A stretch of DNA of 64,000 bases from Marinobacter mangrovi (lineage in GTDB: Bacteria > Pseudomonadota > Gammaproteobacteria > Pseudomonadales > Oleiphilaceae): assembly GCF_016798325.1 (NCBI RefSeq), contig NZ_JAERVO010000005.1, forward strand, positions 1 to 64,000. Direction: 5' to 3'. Under the pieces are notes generated by a model. The model made no database searches. It was given only the letters and a program-made list of their open reading frames with translations, and was not told the origin of the DNA. Below are positions 15,628 to 25,570 of this stretch, piece by piece (position 1 is the stretch's first letter; each line of letters opens with the position of its first letter). The position numbers and the translations under genes were made by a program.

Positions 15628-17361
15628 TCAAAAACTCGCCGTCGCGGTCACCGACGATCCGGCGCTTTGGCCGGCCAGTGTGTTGTTACTGCCACTCTGC
15701 CAGACCTGATCCTGCGACGGATCGCTTTCGTTCCGTTTGAGGCATTTCCACTCGACATCGGTCTGCGCCGGAATACCCACGTCGCCCGTCCAGGTCGGGT
15801 AGTTATCCGCGGACAGGATGACGGCGGAAGCCGGATCCCAGTTGCCCAGTTCGGCGATATTGCCGGTCACGTAGACACTCTGGCCCAGCGTCGTCGTTCC
15901 GTTCTGGCACTGGAAGGTCACCGTCACGTCCGTACTGCCACCACTGCCGGAACCGGTGTCCGAACCGGAGTCAGAGCCATCGCACGCGGCTCCGGTATGC
16001 AGCGCCGCCGCTTCCATGCCGGGCACATTCAGGGTGACCTGACCACCGGATACAGTCACGCAAGCGTTGTCGCCGGCCACGTTGTGGTAGCTGCCGTCCG
16101 GCATATTGGTGGTGAAGGTGCGGCTCAGGTCACTGCTCTCACGGTTGATCACGACGAAACCGACGCTGCCCCGGCCGAAGGCGATCTGGTTGTTGCCGTT
16201 GTCCCACCAGTGGTTGACGCCGGTGCCGTCGGTCTCGTTACGGAAGGCCACCATGTTGGCGATCGACGACCAGCGGTGTTCGCAGATCCAGTCGCTGCCG
16301 CACTGGGCCTCGCCGTTCTGGTAGACGCTGCTGGACGGCGGCCCCTGGTCGCTGTCGGAAAAGGCGTAGCTGGACATCACTTTGGGATAGCCGTACGGCC
16401 AGGCCAGCATGAACACGTTGGCCAGGTTGTAGAGCGCACCGTCCTTGTAGGTCAGCACGTTGCTGCCGCCGGCGCCGTGGCCGCGCTGGTTGTCGTGGTT
16501 GTCGGTGAACACCACGGCATTCTGGCTGCCGATAAAGCCCCAGTCCTCGCCAAAGTTGCTCAGGTAGGACAACTGCTGGTTCTTGAACACGTCGCCGATG
16601 TTGGCGCTGTACTTGAACTCGGTGACGTCGCCCTGGCCGGTGTATTCCGACGAACTGATGGCTTCGCCACCCAGGTCGATCACTTCCTGGAAGGTGTAGA
16701 TGTTGCCGTTGAGCCGACCCAGGATACCGCTGATGTCCCCCGGCGCCATGTGCTTGGCAGCGTCCACACGAATGCCCTTTACCCCGAGGTTGATCATGTT
16801 GTTGATGTAGTCCGCGACCGTCTGCTGGACATAGCTTGCGCCAGTATCCAGGTCCGGCAGCCCCACCAGCTGGCAATTGCGCACCCGCCAGGCGTCACTG
16901 CTGTAATCGCCGCTGTTGATGGTACAGGTGTCGTGGAAGTCGTTGCTGCTATAGATGGGATAGGTTTCGCTGCCGCTGTCGTAAGACGAGCCTGCGGTGC
17001 CGGTCCCGCTGCCGTTCGCCATGTGGTTGAATACGGCATCGGCATAGATATCCACACCCACCGCGTTGCAGCGTGACACCATGTTGGCGAAGGCGGCCGC
17101 GTCGCCGCTGCGGCTGTTGAGCTGGTAGCTCACCGGCTGGTAGCGGGTCCACCACTGGCTGCCCTGGATATGCTCCTGAGGCGGCGACACCTGAACGGCC
17201 GAATATCCCTTGGGCCCGAGGAAGTTCTCACACTCCTGCGCCACATCGTCCCAGGACCATTCGAACAGCTGCACAAAGACCCCGGCATGGGCCTGTGAAG
17301 CCGATCCCAACAGAAGAAGAGCGGCGGCCAGCCAAGGCAGCCGTTGCTTGACGTGTTTCAT
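15628..17361 (-). CDS. secreted alpha-amylase (GH13) with C-terminal CBM20
   Basis: This 577-residue exported enzyme hydrolyses internal alpha-1,4 bonds of starch or glycogen. A signal peptide ends at Ala-His-Ala (about residue 26). The GH13 barrel carries DAVFNH (about 108-113), GIRVDAAKH with nucleophile Asp200, acid Glu226 in TFQEVIDLGGE, and FTDNHDNQR with Asp290. A Gly/Ser/Asp linker (about 470-485) leads to a starch-binding CBM20 domain (VTFQCQNGTTTLGQSVYVTGN ... WKC). The start at 17361 has AAAGGAG upstream. The longer frame to 17439 adds no signal-like sequence. The gene stands alone, so an extracellular scavenging role is likely. Subfamily 32 is my best guess. Confidence 0.93.
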   Translation of the reverse strand: MKHVKQRLPWLAAALLLLGSASQAHAGVFVQLFEWSWDDVAQECENFLGPKGYSAVQVSPPQEHIQGSQWWTRYQPVSYQLNSRSGDAAAFANMVSRCNAVGVDIYADAVFNHMANGSGTGTAGSSYDSGSETYPIYSSNDFHDTCTINSGDYSSDAWRVRNCQLVGLPDLDTGASYVQQTVADYINNMINLGVKGIRVDAAKHMAPGDISGILGRLNGNIYTFQEVIDLGGEAISSSEYTGQGDVTEFKYSANIGDVFKNQQLSYLSNFGEDWGFIGSQNAVVFTDNHDNQRGHGAGGSNVLTYKDGALYNLANVFMLAWPYGYPKVMSSYAFSDSDQGPPSSSVYQNGEAQCGSDWICEHRWSSIANMVAFRNETDGTGVNHWWDNGNNQIAFGRGSVGFVVINRESSDLSRTFTTNMPDGSYHNVAGDNACVTVSGGQVTLNVPGMEAAALHTGAACDGSDSGSDTGSGSGGSTDVTVTFQCQNGTTTLGQSVYVTGNIAELGNWDPASAVILSADNYPTWTGDVGIPAQTDVEWKCLKRNESDPSQDQVWQSGSNNTLAGQSAGSSVTATASF

Positions 17362-17640
17362 TGTTCGCTCCTTTCGCCTCCCATTCCGGAGACGCTTCTT
17401 GTATTTGTTTTGGAAGACGACATCCCTCGGCCAACCCAACGGGCAAACCGCTGCGAATGTCAGAAGTCACTGTGCGCCGGTCAATAATCCACCAACAACA
17501 TCCACCGGTGGCGGATTCGGGGCGTAGGAATGGGGAGGACAGAGATCGATTGGCAGGGTAATGATTAGAAAAGCGACAGGTTTCAGGAAAGGCGAGACCC
17601 CGGCGCCGGTGATTCCGGTACCGGGGATCGGCGTGCGGCC

Positions 17641-19152
17641 TTAAGCTTCTTCTTTTTCGTTTTCTTTCAGCTTGTTCAGTCCGAGCGTGGCCAGCGTGCG
17701 GCTGCGAACCGTGTCCAGCAGTTCGGCATCGTCCACCAGGGACTGGCCGTAGGACGGGATCAGCTCGCGGATCCGTGCCTGCCATTCCGGCGTCTTGAGA
17801 CGATCGCCGAAGCAGCGTTCCAGGACGTCCACCATGGCGTTCACCGCCGTAGACGCACCCGGGGAAGCACCCAGCAGGGCTGCCAGGGAGCCGTCTTTGG
17901 CCGCCACGATCTCGGTACCGAATTCCAGCTTGCCGCGACCGTCGTCGGATTTCTTGATGATCTGAACCCGCTGGCCGGCGGTCTGCAATTTCCAGTTCTG
18001 TTCCTGCGCATCCGGGAAGAAGTTACGCAGGGATTCGATCCGGGCGTTGTGAGACTGGAACACTTCCTTGATCAGGTAACGGGTCAGGTCCATGTTGCCT
18101 TTACCCACCTGCATCATGGGGACGATGTTGCCACCGCGAACCGACGAGAACAGGTCAAACACCGAGCCCTGCTTGAGGAACTTGGTGGTGAACCCGGCAA
18201 ACGGCCCGAACAGCAGGGCCGGCTCGCCATTGATGATGCGGGTGTCCAGGTGCGGCACCGACATCGGGGGCGCGCCCATCGGCGCCTTGCCGTAGACCTT
18301 GGCGTGGTGACGCTTGACCACATCCGGCTTCTGGCAGACCAGCCACTGGCCACTGACCGGGAAACCGCCGTAACCCTTGCTCTCTTCGATCTCGGATTTC
18401 TGCAGCAGCGGCAGCGCACCGCCACCGGCACCCAGGAACACGAAACCGGCTTCGATCTTCTTGGTCTCGCCGGTGTTTTCGTCCTTCAGACGAACCTTCC
18501 AGCGGCCGTTGTCGCGCTGGGCCAGGGTCTTCACCGGATGATTCAGCAGCAGTTCGAAGTTGGGCTGATCCTTGAGGAAATCGATCATGCTCCGGGTCAG
18601 GGACCCGAAATCCACGTCGGAGCCGTGCTTGACCCGGGTCGCCGCGACCGGCTGGTTGGGGTCGCGGTTGCTCATGATCAGCGGCATCCACTCACGCAGG
18701 GTGTCGGCGGACTCGGTGAACTCCATCTCCCGGAACAGGTGATGGTTACTGAGCTTCTCATGCCGCTTGCGCAGGAAAGCCACGTCCTTCTCACCCCAGA
18801 CAAAACTCTCGTGCGGAGTGGGATTGATGAACTTGGAGGGCTCCGGAAGGATGTTCTTTTCGACGAGGTACGACCAGAACTGAAGTGACAGTTCGAACGA
18901 CGCGTTGATATTCAGCGCCCGTTCAATCTGCACGTCGCCGTCATCGGTTTCCGGCGTGTAGTTGAGTTCACAGTAACCGGCGTGGCCGGTACCCGCATTG
19001 TTCCATCCGTCGGTGCTTTCATGGGCCACGTGATCGAGACGTTCGACCATGACGATGTCCAGGGACGGATCAAGCTGCCTGAGCATCATGCCGAGAGTGG
19101 CGCTCATGACACCACCACCGACCAGCACGACATCTGCCTGTCTTGCAGTCAT
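17641..19152 (-). CDS. mqo: malate:quinone oxidoreductase
   Basis: This 503-residue membrane-associated FAD enzyme oxidises malate to oxaloacetate and passes electrons to the quinone pool. It starts with the FAD-binding glycine motif VVLVGGGVMSATLGMML (about residues 9-25). It then shows the Mqo hallmarks ESTDGWNNAGTGHAGYCELNYTP (about 46-68) and KGYGGFPVSGQWLVC. Length matches the family (about 490-500). It replaces or supplements NAD malate dehydrogenase in the TCA cycle. The gene is monocistronic, divergent from nhaD, with a 270-base spacer. Confidence 0.95.
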   Translation of the reverse strand: MTARQADVVLVGGGVMSATLGMMLRQLDPSLDIVMVERLDHVAHESTDGWNNAGTGHAGYCELNYTPETDDGDVQIERALNINASFELSLQFWSYLVEKNILPEPSKFINPTPHESFVWGEKDVAFLRKRHEKLSNHHLFREMEFTESADTLREWMPLIMSNRDPNQPVAATRVKHGSDVDFGSLTRSMIDFLKDQPNFELLLNHPVKTLAQRDNGRWKVRLKDENTGETKKIEAGFVFLGAGGGALPLLQKSEIEESKGYGGFPVSGQWLVCQKPDVVKRHHAKVYGKAPMGAPPMSVPHLDTRIINGEPALLFGPFAGFTTKFLKQGSVFDLFSSVRGGNIVPMMQVGKGNMDLTRYLIKEVFQSHNARIESLRNFFPDAQEQNWKLQTAGQRVQIIKKSDDGRGKLEFGTEIVAAKDGSLAALLGASPGASTAVNAMVDVLERCFGDRLKTPEWQARIRELIPSYGQSLVDDAELLDTVRSRTLATLGLNKLKENEKEEA

Positions 19153-19423
19153 TAGCTTGCTACCTTCAATCTGAGGTGATCGAAAATGTTACATAATTAT
19201 TTTGAGGCGCCAATTATCCGTATTTTTGACGCAAGATGAAATTGCTTATAGCAATGGGTACGAAATTCGCATGACCAAAGCAATCATTCCGGTAGCTTAT
19301 CAAATGCCATCCGAGTAAAATCGCCGGCTTCGCCGAGGTATCTGCCCCAAACAAGAACAGAATTCGGCACTCCCCTTACACACCATTATTTCTGTTAAAC
19401 AGCCTGCGGATGGTTTGTCCTTT

Positions 19424-20674
19424 ATGCATTGGTTGGAATTTGTCCTGATCAGCTTCGCCATTTTGGCGCTTCTCGGCGTGATCTTTGAGGAGGTCACCCA
19501 CGTTAACAAAGCCAAGGTCACCCTGTTTTTCGGCACCCTGTCCTGGCTCATGCTTTTCCTCTTCAGCCCGTCGGAAGGCCATACCGAATCGGTCGCCGAA
19601 GGATTGGCGGAGAGCATATCCGAAATCGCCAGCCTGTGGCTCTTCCTCGTGGCCGCCATGACCTTTGTGGCCTATTTGAACAAGAAAGGCATGATCGAAA
19701 ACCTGATCTATCTGATCATGCCCAAGCGCATCAAGGAGAATCATCTTCTCCTGCTGACCGGGCTGTTCTGCTTCATCTTCTCGTCCCTGGCGGACAACAT
19801 TACCGCCACCCTGGTGTCCTGCGCCCTGATCCTGTCCCTGCATCTGGACCGGAAAAAGCAGGTCCGATTCGTCACCCTGGTGGTCTTCGCGGTCAACTCC
19901 GGCGGCGTGTCGCTGATCACCGGCGACGTCACGACGCTGATGATCTTCCTGGCCCACAAGGTCGAAATCCTGACCCTCCTGGCCCTGGCCGTGCCGGCCG
20001 CGTTTGGCGTCTTCCTGCTGGCCCTGCTGCTGTCCCGGGGCATGCACGAAGAGGTGGTGCTGGTTCACGAACGCAACGACGTGCGCCGTGTGGACGTCAT
20101 CATCGCCGTGCTGTTCCTGTCCACGATCATTGCCACCATCGCCTGCAACGTATTGTTCCAGGTGCCGCCGGTGCTGATGTTCCTGTTCGGGCTCTCGGTC
20201 ATGTTCCTTACGTCCCGTTTCCTGAGTACGGATTCCGACCTGGACCCGATCATCGAGTACGTGCGCACTATCGAGTTCGATACCCTGTTCTTCTTCCTGG
20301 GGATCCTGCTGATCGTTGGCATGCTCAAGGAAATCGCGGCACTGGGCAGCTTCGTCGAGGTTTACCATGTGCTGCCGCCGATCGCCGCCAACTACTTCAT
20401 GGGCATCTTCTCGTCACTGATCGACAACGTGCCGCTGACCGCCGCACTGCTCAAGGCGGGGATCGACATGACGCCGGGTGAGTGGCTGGGCTTGACCTAT
20501 TCGGTGGGTGTGGGCGGTTCCCTGCTGGTGATCGGTTCCGCGGCGGGTATTGTCGCCATGAGCAAGATCCCGGGCCTGACCTTTGCCAGCTACCTGCGCT
20601 ACAGCCTGTTCCTGCTGGTCGCCTACACCATCGGCTACGGCGGGGTTTACCTGCTCGGCCTGTTCCTGCACTGA
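19424..20674 (+). CDS. nhaD: Na+/H+ antiporter, NhaD type
   Basis: This is a 416-residue inner membrane protein with about 11-12 hydrophobic segments. It exchanges cytoplasmic sodium for protons and is typical of marine and halophilic bacteria. NhaD-family features include FSSLADNITATLVS (polar Asp-Asn in a membrane segment), VNSGGVSLITGDVTTLMIF and FSSLIDNVPLTAALLKAG near the C-terminus. The start is uncertain: ATG 19424 is used here, while an in-frame TTG at 19415 would add three residues. Neither has a strong ribosome site. It converges with the acyltransferase gene and a GC-rich dyad lies in the junction. Confidence 0.93.
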   Translation: MHWLEFVLISFAILALLGVIFEEVTHVNKAKVTLFFGTLSWLMLFLFSPSEGHTESVAEGLAESISEIASLWLFLVAAMTFVAYLNKKGMIENLIYLIMPKRIKENHLLLLTGLFCFIFSSLADNITATLVSCALILSLHLDRKKQVRFVTLVVFAVNSGGVSLITGDVTTLMIFLAHKVEILTLLALAVPAAFGVFLLALLLSRGMHEEVVLVHERNDVRRVDVIIAVLFLSTIIATIACNVLFQVPPVLMFLFGLSVMFLTSRFLSTDSDLDPIIEYVRTIEFDTLFFFLGILLIVGMLKEIAALGSFVEVYHVLPPIAANYFMGIFSSLIDNVPLTAALLKAGIDMTPGEWLGLTYSVGVGGSLLVIGSAAGIVAMSKIPGLTFASYLRYSLFLLVAYTIGYGGVYLLGLFLH

Positions 20675-20688
20675 CGCCGGGCCGGGCG

Positions 20689-21444
20689 TCAGGCCCGGCC
20701 TCGCTCCCGCTCGATCCGCCGCCGGACTTCCGCCATCAGCTCGGGCAGCTGCTCGCGGCTGTATTGGCGGCTGTCCAGCGGCTCGCCCACGCAGAAATCC
20801 ACCTGCTGGCCCAGGTTGATGTGCCAGGTGCGCGCCGGCAGCACACGCTCATTGCCACGAATCCCCACCGGCACGATGATCGCCTGGGTATCCAGGGCCA
20901 GGTGAAAACAGCCTTTCTTGAAACGACCCAGTTCGCCATCCGGGGAACGCGTGCCTTCCGGCGCAGCCCACAGCACAATCCCGCTTTCCATCATGGTCTT
21001 GGCCCGCTCCAGATCCGCCAGGGCGCGATCATGGTTGGAGCGATCGACGGACGGGAATTCGGCCGCCCGCATCGCCGGCCCCAACAGGGGAATGCCGAAC
21101 ATTTCTTTCTTGGCCAGCATGCGGATCGAACCCGGCAGGGCCACGAAGCTCAGCGGAATATCGTAGTGGCTGGCGTGGCTGCAGAGGATGATGTAGCGGC
21201 GGCCGTCCTCGAAATCCGGAATCTCGCCCCGCACCCGCAGGTTGACCCGCACCAGTCTCAACAACAACGCTGACCAGTCGCGGCAATAGCGGTCCACCTT
21301 CTCCCGTGTCAGGCGCCCGGTGAGCGACCGCAGCAGGACCAGGGACGAATACAGCGCGGTCACACCGACCGAACCGACCACCACCCCGATGCGTCGCATC
21401 AGCGTGGCGGATTCGGCAATGGGATTAACGGTCAGGCGGATCAT
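20689..21444 (-). CDS. 1-acyl-sn-glycerol-3-phosphate acyltransferase (PlsC family)
   Basis: This 251-residue membrane-bound acyltransferase probably acylates lysophosphatidic acid during phospholipid synthesis. Catalytic block I is HASHYD (His90, Asp95; HX4D). Block III is APEGTRS in the second half, and the phosphate-binding FPSVDRS block II lies between them. One hydrophobic segment (about residues 18-40) anchors it. The ATG at 21444 was chosen because upstream codons to 21528 give no family-like sequence. A GAGG lies 11 bases upstream of it. Paralogues acting on other lysolipids are possible. Confidence 0.88.
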   Translation of the reverse strand: MIRLTVNPIAESATLMRRIGVVVGSVGVTALYSSLVLLRSLTGRLTREKVDRYCRDWSALLLRLVRVNLRVRGEIPDFEDGRRYIILCSHASHYDIPLSFVALPGSIRMLAKKEMFGIPLLGPAMRAAEFPSVDRSNHDRALADLERAKTMMESGIVLWAAPEGTRSPDGELGRFKKGCFHLALDTQAIIVPVGIRGNERVLPARTWHINLGQQVDFCVGEPLDSRQYSREQLPELMAEVRRRIERERGRA

Positions 21445-21661
21445 CGGCCGGGATACCTCACTTTCACGAACGTCTGCCAGCGGCGCCTGCCGCTGTCGCA
21501 AGGGGCAACATATTAGTCCCTCAGCCAATAGCCGAATAGTCTAAAGGTCATCTTGATCACTTTTCGGACAGAGGCTAAAGACACAGTATGGCCCGTGCCC
21601 AGGGAGCTGTTGAGCCGGCCACTCGACATGGTGAGATCTGACAACGACAAGGAGAACGGCC

Positions 21662-22870
21662 ATGGTCACCCTGAACCGGTTCAACAGCGATCTCCCCCGA
21701 CTGACCCGACGCCAGATGCTGGCGGGCAGTGTCGGCACCCTGGCTGCCCTCGGCCTGTCTGGCATCCCCCTGCGGGCCAGCGGCGACACAGCCCCGATTC
21801 CCGATTTTATCAAATGGAAGAAGACTGACGCGCTGATTATCCACAGTGAGAAAACGATGGAGACCCGGCGCGACGCCATCGACATGAGCGTCATCACGCC
21901 CAACAACATCCTGTTTGTCCGCAACAACCTGCCCACACCGTCGGAAAGCATCGTCGCCGACCCGGATGCCTGGGAGGTCAGTTTCAGTGGCGTCAACAAC
22001 CCGCGCTCATTGACCGTCGGCGAACTCAAGCGGCTGGGTGTGGAAACCGTCGCCACCGTCCTGCAGTGCTCCGGCAACGGCCGTGCCTTCTTTCCGCATG
22101 GCGCCAGCGGCTCCCAGTGGAGCGTGGGTGCCGCCGGCTGCGTGCTCTGGACCGGCGTTCCCCTGCGGCAGGTGATCCAGGATCTGGGCGGTCCGGCGTC
22201 CGGCGCCCAGTACATCACCAGTACCGGCGGTGAGGAACTGCCCGCCGGCCTGGATGCCGACACCGTAAAAGTCGAAAGGTCCGTCCCGCTGAAAGCACTG
22301 GATGTGGCACTGCTCGCCTGGGAACTGAATGGCGAGCCGCTGCCGCTGACCCACGGCGGACCGCTGCGCCTGGTGATTCCCGGCTACTACGGCGTCAATA
22401 ACGTGAAATACGTGAAGCAGGTGGCTTTCACCGATGTGCAGTCCACCGCAAAGATCCAGGTTTCCAGCTACCGTATCCGCGATGTGGGTGAGAAAGGCAG
22501 CCCCGAACAGCCGTCGATGTGGGAAATGAACGTGAAATCGTGGATTACCGGACCGCTGGAACAGGCCAAGTCCGGGCCGCAGATCATCCACGGCGTGGCC
22601 TTCGGCGGAGCCAACGCGGTGAAAAGCGTGGAGGTGTCGCTGGACAATGGCAAGAACTGGCGGGCCGCTGAGTTCGTCGGCCCCGATCTGGGCCGCTATG
22701 CCTGGCGCCCCTTCATGATCGCGGTCGATCTGAAACCCGGCGAGTACCGCATCGTCAGCCGGGCGACCAGCGCCGAAGGCATCACCCAACCCCGGGAGCG
22801 GCGTGACAACGAGCGGGGTTACGGCCATAACGGCTGGGACGATCACGGCATCACGTTAACCGTCAGCTGA
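21662..22870 (+). CDS. sorA: sulfite dehydrogenase, molybdopterin subunit (SorA type)
   Basis: This 402-residue periplasmic molybdoenzyme oxidises sulfite to sulfate. A Tat signal is present (LTRRQML, Arg16-Arg17, followed by a hydrophobic stretch). The sulfite oxidase Moco domain follows, with the molybdenum-ligand Cys136 in VLQCSGNGR. A C-terminal Mo-cofactor dimerisation domain begins at about residue 280 (PSMWEMNVKSWITGP). It overlaps the cytochrome gene by one base (TGATG), the arrangement of SorAB in which the cytochrome accepts the electrons. Sulfite from taurine, cysteine or other organosulfur compounds is the likely substrate source. Confidence 0.93.
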   Translation: MVTLNRFNSDLPRLTRRQMLAGSVGTLAALGLSGIPLRASGDTAPIPDFIKWKKTDALIIHSEKTMETRRDAIDMSVITPNNILFVRNNLPTPSESIVADPDAWEVSFSGVNNPRSLTVGELKRLGVETVATVLQCSGNGRAFFPHGASGSQWSVGAAGCVLWTGVPLRQVIQDLGGPASGAQYITSTGGEELPAGLDADTVKVERSVPLKALDVALLAWELNGEPLPLTHGGPLRLVIPGYYGVNNVKYVKQVAFTDVQSTAKIQVSSYRIRDVGEKGSPEQPSMWEMNVKSWITGPLEQAKSGPQIIHGVAFGGANAVKSVEVSLDNGKNWRAAEFVGPDLGRYAWRPFMIAVDLKPGEYRIVSRATSAEGITQPRERRDNERGYGHNGWDDHGITLTVS

Positions 22871-23217
22871 TGGCCGCAACCATGTCCGTCTGCAAGGGAG
22901 GGCCTGCTCGCTGGGTTTTGCTGGCGACCGCCCTCCTCCCGGGCACAGTCCTGGCCGACGGGGATCCCTCAACGCTGGGTCGGCGCGTGTTCACTGAGCT
23001 GGCCCAGCCCTCGTGCGGCCTGTGTCATACGTTGCAGGATGCGGGCACGACCGGTCAGATTGGTCCCGATCTGGACACCCTGAAACCCAAGCCGGAACAG
23101 GTGGCCGCCGCCGTGCGCGGAGGAGTGGGCATTATGCCGGCGTTTGCGGAGAGTCTGTCGGAAGAGGAGATCAACGCGGTCGCCCGTTATGTGGCCGGGG
23201 TGACCGGTGGTGATTGA
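22870..23217 (+). CDS. sorB: sulfite dehydrogenase cytochrome c subunit (SorB type)
   Basis: This 115-residue class I c-type cytochrome carries an N-terminal signal (about residues 13-29). The heme motif is CGLCH (Cys49, Cys52, His53), and a distal methionine ligand lies in GVGIMPAFAE. It is translationally coupled to the molybdopterin subunit and should take electrons from its Mo centre to the respiratory chain. The length fits SorB. It also resembles generic c5-type cytochromes, so the assignment rests on the operon. Confidence 0.9.
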   Translation: MAATMSVCKGGPARWVLLATALLPGTVLADGDPSTLGRRVFTELAQPSCGLCHTLQDAGTTGQIGPDLDTLKPKPEQVAAAVRGGVGIMPAFAESLSEEEINAVARYVAGVTGGD

Positions 23218-23388
23218 AGAGAAAAAAGCATCGTCCCTGATGCAGATGAGCTCCCTGCCACATTGGCTATCACCACAATGCAGTCGTTGCTGAATTCAAT
23301 GTACGACGTCCACATGACAACCGGATGACAGCCAAAACGCATTTCAGGTATGCCATACTCGGGCCTCACCGCTTTCTGGAGCAAAACC

Positions 23389-24015
23389 ATGGAATTGCTG
23401 CTGCTCGGCGCCACTGGCGCAGTGGGTCGGGAAGTCCTGGAACTGGCCCTCAACGACCCGTCCATCCCGACCGTGACGGCACCCACACGCCGCCCCCTGA
23501 CGCCTCACGACAAACTGCACAACCCGGTGGTCGATTTCACCATGCCATTGCCCGCCGCCGGTTGGTGGAAAGCCGACGCCCTGCTCTGCTGCCTGGGCAC
23601 CACGATCAGGAAGGCGGGCAGCCAGGCGGCCTTCCGCGCCGTGGACCACGACCTGATTCTGGAAGCCGCCCAGAAAGCGCACGATTACGGCACGCCGGTG
23701 ATGGTGCTGAATTCCTCCCTGGGAGCCAACAGCGCCAGCCGCAACTTCTACCTGCGCACCAAGGGCGAAACGGAAGACGACCTGCGCCGGATCGGTTTCC
23801 GGCGCCTGGCGTTGGTGCGCCCATCGCTGATCGACACGGACCGGGAAGAAGCCCGCTTCGGGGAAAAAGCCGGCCTGATCGCCAGCCGACTGCTGCGCCC
23901 GATCATTCCGGCGCACTACCGCGCCGTGCCAGCGCGTTCGATCGCGCGGACCATGCTGGATTCGGTGCTGGGCAGTGACGGGGTCCGGGTGATCGAGTCG
24001 GAGGAGATTCGGTAG
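23389..24015 (+). CDS. NAD(P)-binding Rossmann-fold protein (atypical SDR, YbjT/TIP30-like)
   Basis: This 208-residue cytosolic protein has an N-terminal dinucleotide-binding motif LLLGATGAVGREVL, as in atypical short-chain dehydrogenases. CCLGTTIRKAGSQAAFRAVDHD resembles the HTCX/TIP30-like group, and a NFYLRTKGETEDDL segment carries the YxxxK-like pair. The enzymatic role is unknown. The start at 23389 follows TGGAGC, and the glycine motif begins at residue 6. Upstream starts lack this support. A MITE-like element lies 21 bases after the stop. Confidence 0.82.
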   Translation: MELLLLGATGAVGREVLELALNDPSIPTVTAPTRRPLTPHDKLHNPVVDFTMPLPAAGWWKADALLCCLGTTIRKAGSQAAFRAVDHDLILEAAQKAHDYGTPVMVLNSSLGANSASRNFYLRTKGETEDDLRRIGFRRLALVRPSLIDTDREEARFGEKAGLIASRLLRPIIPAHYRAVPARSIARTMLDSVLGSDGVRVIESEEIR

Positions 24016-24036
24016 GAAACGGCACAAAATCAAGCC

Positions 24037-24185
24037 GTAGGTTGGGCTGACGCAGGAAGCCCAACAATCCAGATCCGCCGGCCAACTTCTTCCCATTCAA
24101 TGGGGAGGGAGGCTAGTGTCCCACGAGAACGGAAATGCCCTGTGCCCGCTCATTTTGTTGGGCTTCCTGCGTCAGCCCAACCTAC
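24037..24185. mobile_element. MITE-like element, copy 1
   Basis: The 149-base element is bounded by perfect 31-base inverted repeats (24037-24067 and 24155-24185). Each arm contains its own TTGGGCT...AGCCCAA hairpin. No transposase is inside. A second copy at 54780-54943 has the same arms with one mismatch and partly similar interior sequence. It lies between two convergent genes. Confidence 0.8.
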
Positions 24186-24228
24186 AACCGAAGGTGCCCC
24201 GGCGGGACACCCCGGAATCAGGTCGATC

Positions 24229-24657
24229 TCACTCGCCCTTCGGCACAAACGTCATCGCCACGGAATTAAGGCAGTAACGCTGACCGGTCGGCGGCGGGCC
24301 GTCAGGGAAGACGTGACCCAGGTGGCTGTCGCAACGCGGGCAGCGGATCTCCGTGCGCATCATGCCGGCGCTGTGGTCTTCCAGGTAGCGGATGTGGTCC
24401 GGATCGAACGGGGCAAAAAAGCTCGGCCAGCCGGTGCCGGAATCAAACTTGTGTTCGGAGTTGAACAGCGGCAGATCGCACAGGCGACAGTGATAGACGC
24501 CGTCCTGCTTGTTATCCAGCAACGTGCCGCAGAAGGGATGCTCGGTCCCGTGGTCCAGCAGTACCTTGCGCTCTTCGTCGGAGAGGCCCGCGGCCAGTTT
24601 GTCGATGTCGTCCGGGTTCAGCGGGGTCAGGTCGTAACCTGCGTCGGATGTGGGCAT
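24229..24657 (-). CDS. msrB: peptide-methionine (R)-S-oxide reductase
   Basis: This 142-residue enzyme reduces the R epimer of methionine sulfoxide in proteins. Zinc is bound by two CxxC pairs, Cys57/Cys60 (CRLC) and Cys106/Cys109 (CPRC). The catalytic Cys129 is in RYCLNS, and the GTGWPSF and HLGHVF motifs are present. No signal peptide is seen, so it works in the cytoplasm. It follows msrA by 11 bases on the same strand, so both stereoisomers are repaired by one operon. Confidence 0.96.
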   Translation of the reverse strand: MPTSDAGYDLTPLNPDDIDKLAAGLSDEERKVLLDHGTEHPFCGTLLDNKQDGVYHCRLCDLPLFNSEHKFDSGTGWPSFFAPFDPDHIRYLEDHSAGMMRTEIRCPRCDSHLGHVFPDGPPPTGQRYCLNSVAMTFVPKGE

Positions 24658-24668
24658 GGCCAGGCTCC

Positions 24669-25316
24669 TTAAACGGAATCGTCGTTGTATTCGGGTTTCA
24701 GGCGGTCACCAAAGCGGTCGCGCAGTTTTTCCATCTTGGGCGCGGCGACCGCCATGATATACGGCTGAAAGGGATTACGCGCGGCAAAGTTCTGGTGGTA
24801 CTCCTCGGCCGGGTAAAAGGCCTCCAGCGGCTCCAGGGTGGTCACCACCGGCGCATCATACACTCCGGCGGCATCCAGCTTGCGGATATAGGCCTCGGCC
24901 ACCTGTTTCTCGGCGTCGGTCGCATAGAACACGGCCGACCGGTACTGGGTGCCTCGGTCGTTGCCCTGACGGTTAAGCTGGGTCGGGTCGTGGGCCACCG
25001 AGAAGAAAATCCGCAGCAGCTCGCCAAAGCTGGTTCTTGCCGGGTCGTAGCGGATCTCGATCACCTCGGCGTGTCCGGTATTCCCGGTGCAGACCGCCTC
25101 GTAGTTGGCGGTTTCCGCAGCGCCTCCGGCATAGCCCGACGTGACGGCCTTGACGCCATCCACGGCGAGGTAGACCGCCTCGGTGCACCAGAAGCAACCA
25201 CCGCCGAAGACCGCCCGCTGCTCACCGGCATCGGCCGGCAGCTCCAGATCGGTATCCGGTTCGGGAAACCGGCTGCGCGGGACATTCATACCCGGCAGAT
25301 CACAGGACTGGCTCAT
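24669..25316 (-). CDS. msrA: peptide-methionine (S)-S-oxide reductase
   Basis: This 215-residue enzyme reduces the S epimer of methionine sulfoxide. The family motif GGGCFWCTE gives catalytic Cys41 and Cys44. Further family segments are [20 protein letters not shown], and QYRSAVFY. There is a C-terminal extension with a KPEYND end. It is the first gene of the msrA-msrB pair. The frame begins with ATG at 25316 just behind an AGGAGG-like site. Confidence 0.96.
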   Translation of the reverse strand: MSQSCDLPGMNVPRSRFPEPDTDLELPADAGEQRAVFGGGCFWCTEAVYLAVDGVKAVTSGYAGGAAETANYEAVCTGNTGHAEVIEIRYDPARTSFGELLRIFFSVAHDPTQLNRQGNDRGTQYRSAVFYATDAEKQVAEAYIRKLDAAGVYDAPVVTTLEPLEAFYPAEEYHQNFAARNPFQPYIMAVAAPKMEKLRDRFGDRLKPEYNDDSV

Positions 25317-25570
25317 GATTCCTCCTGACGCTCATTGGCGCATTACAATGCGTTGACCTTCTATTTTGTGGGCTAACGCGGGGATTTACCAATCGCGGAA
25401 GTCCCCCATTGTTGGCGGCTATGCCTGCGACATGTCGATCCCTTAACGGTTCCGCATTTACCCCCGGTGCCGGGCGCGCCATACTGAAACCTCTCCTGTG
25501 CGGTTCCAACCGTTCAGGAGCACGGCATATCCATCGCACGACACGAAAAAAGCGACGCAAGGAGCGGACA

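Noticed and set aside
15616-17076. 486-codon open frame antisense to the amylase
   Set aside because: Val/His/Ala-rich shadow of the amylase gene, whose catalytic motifs are complete on the other strand.
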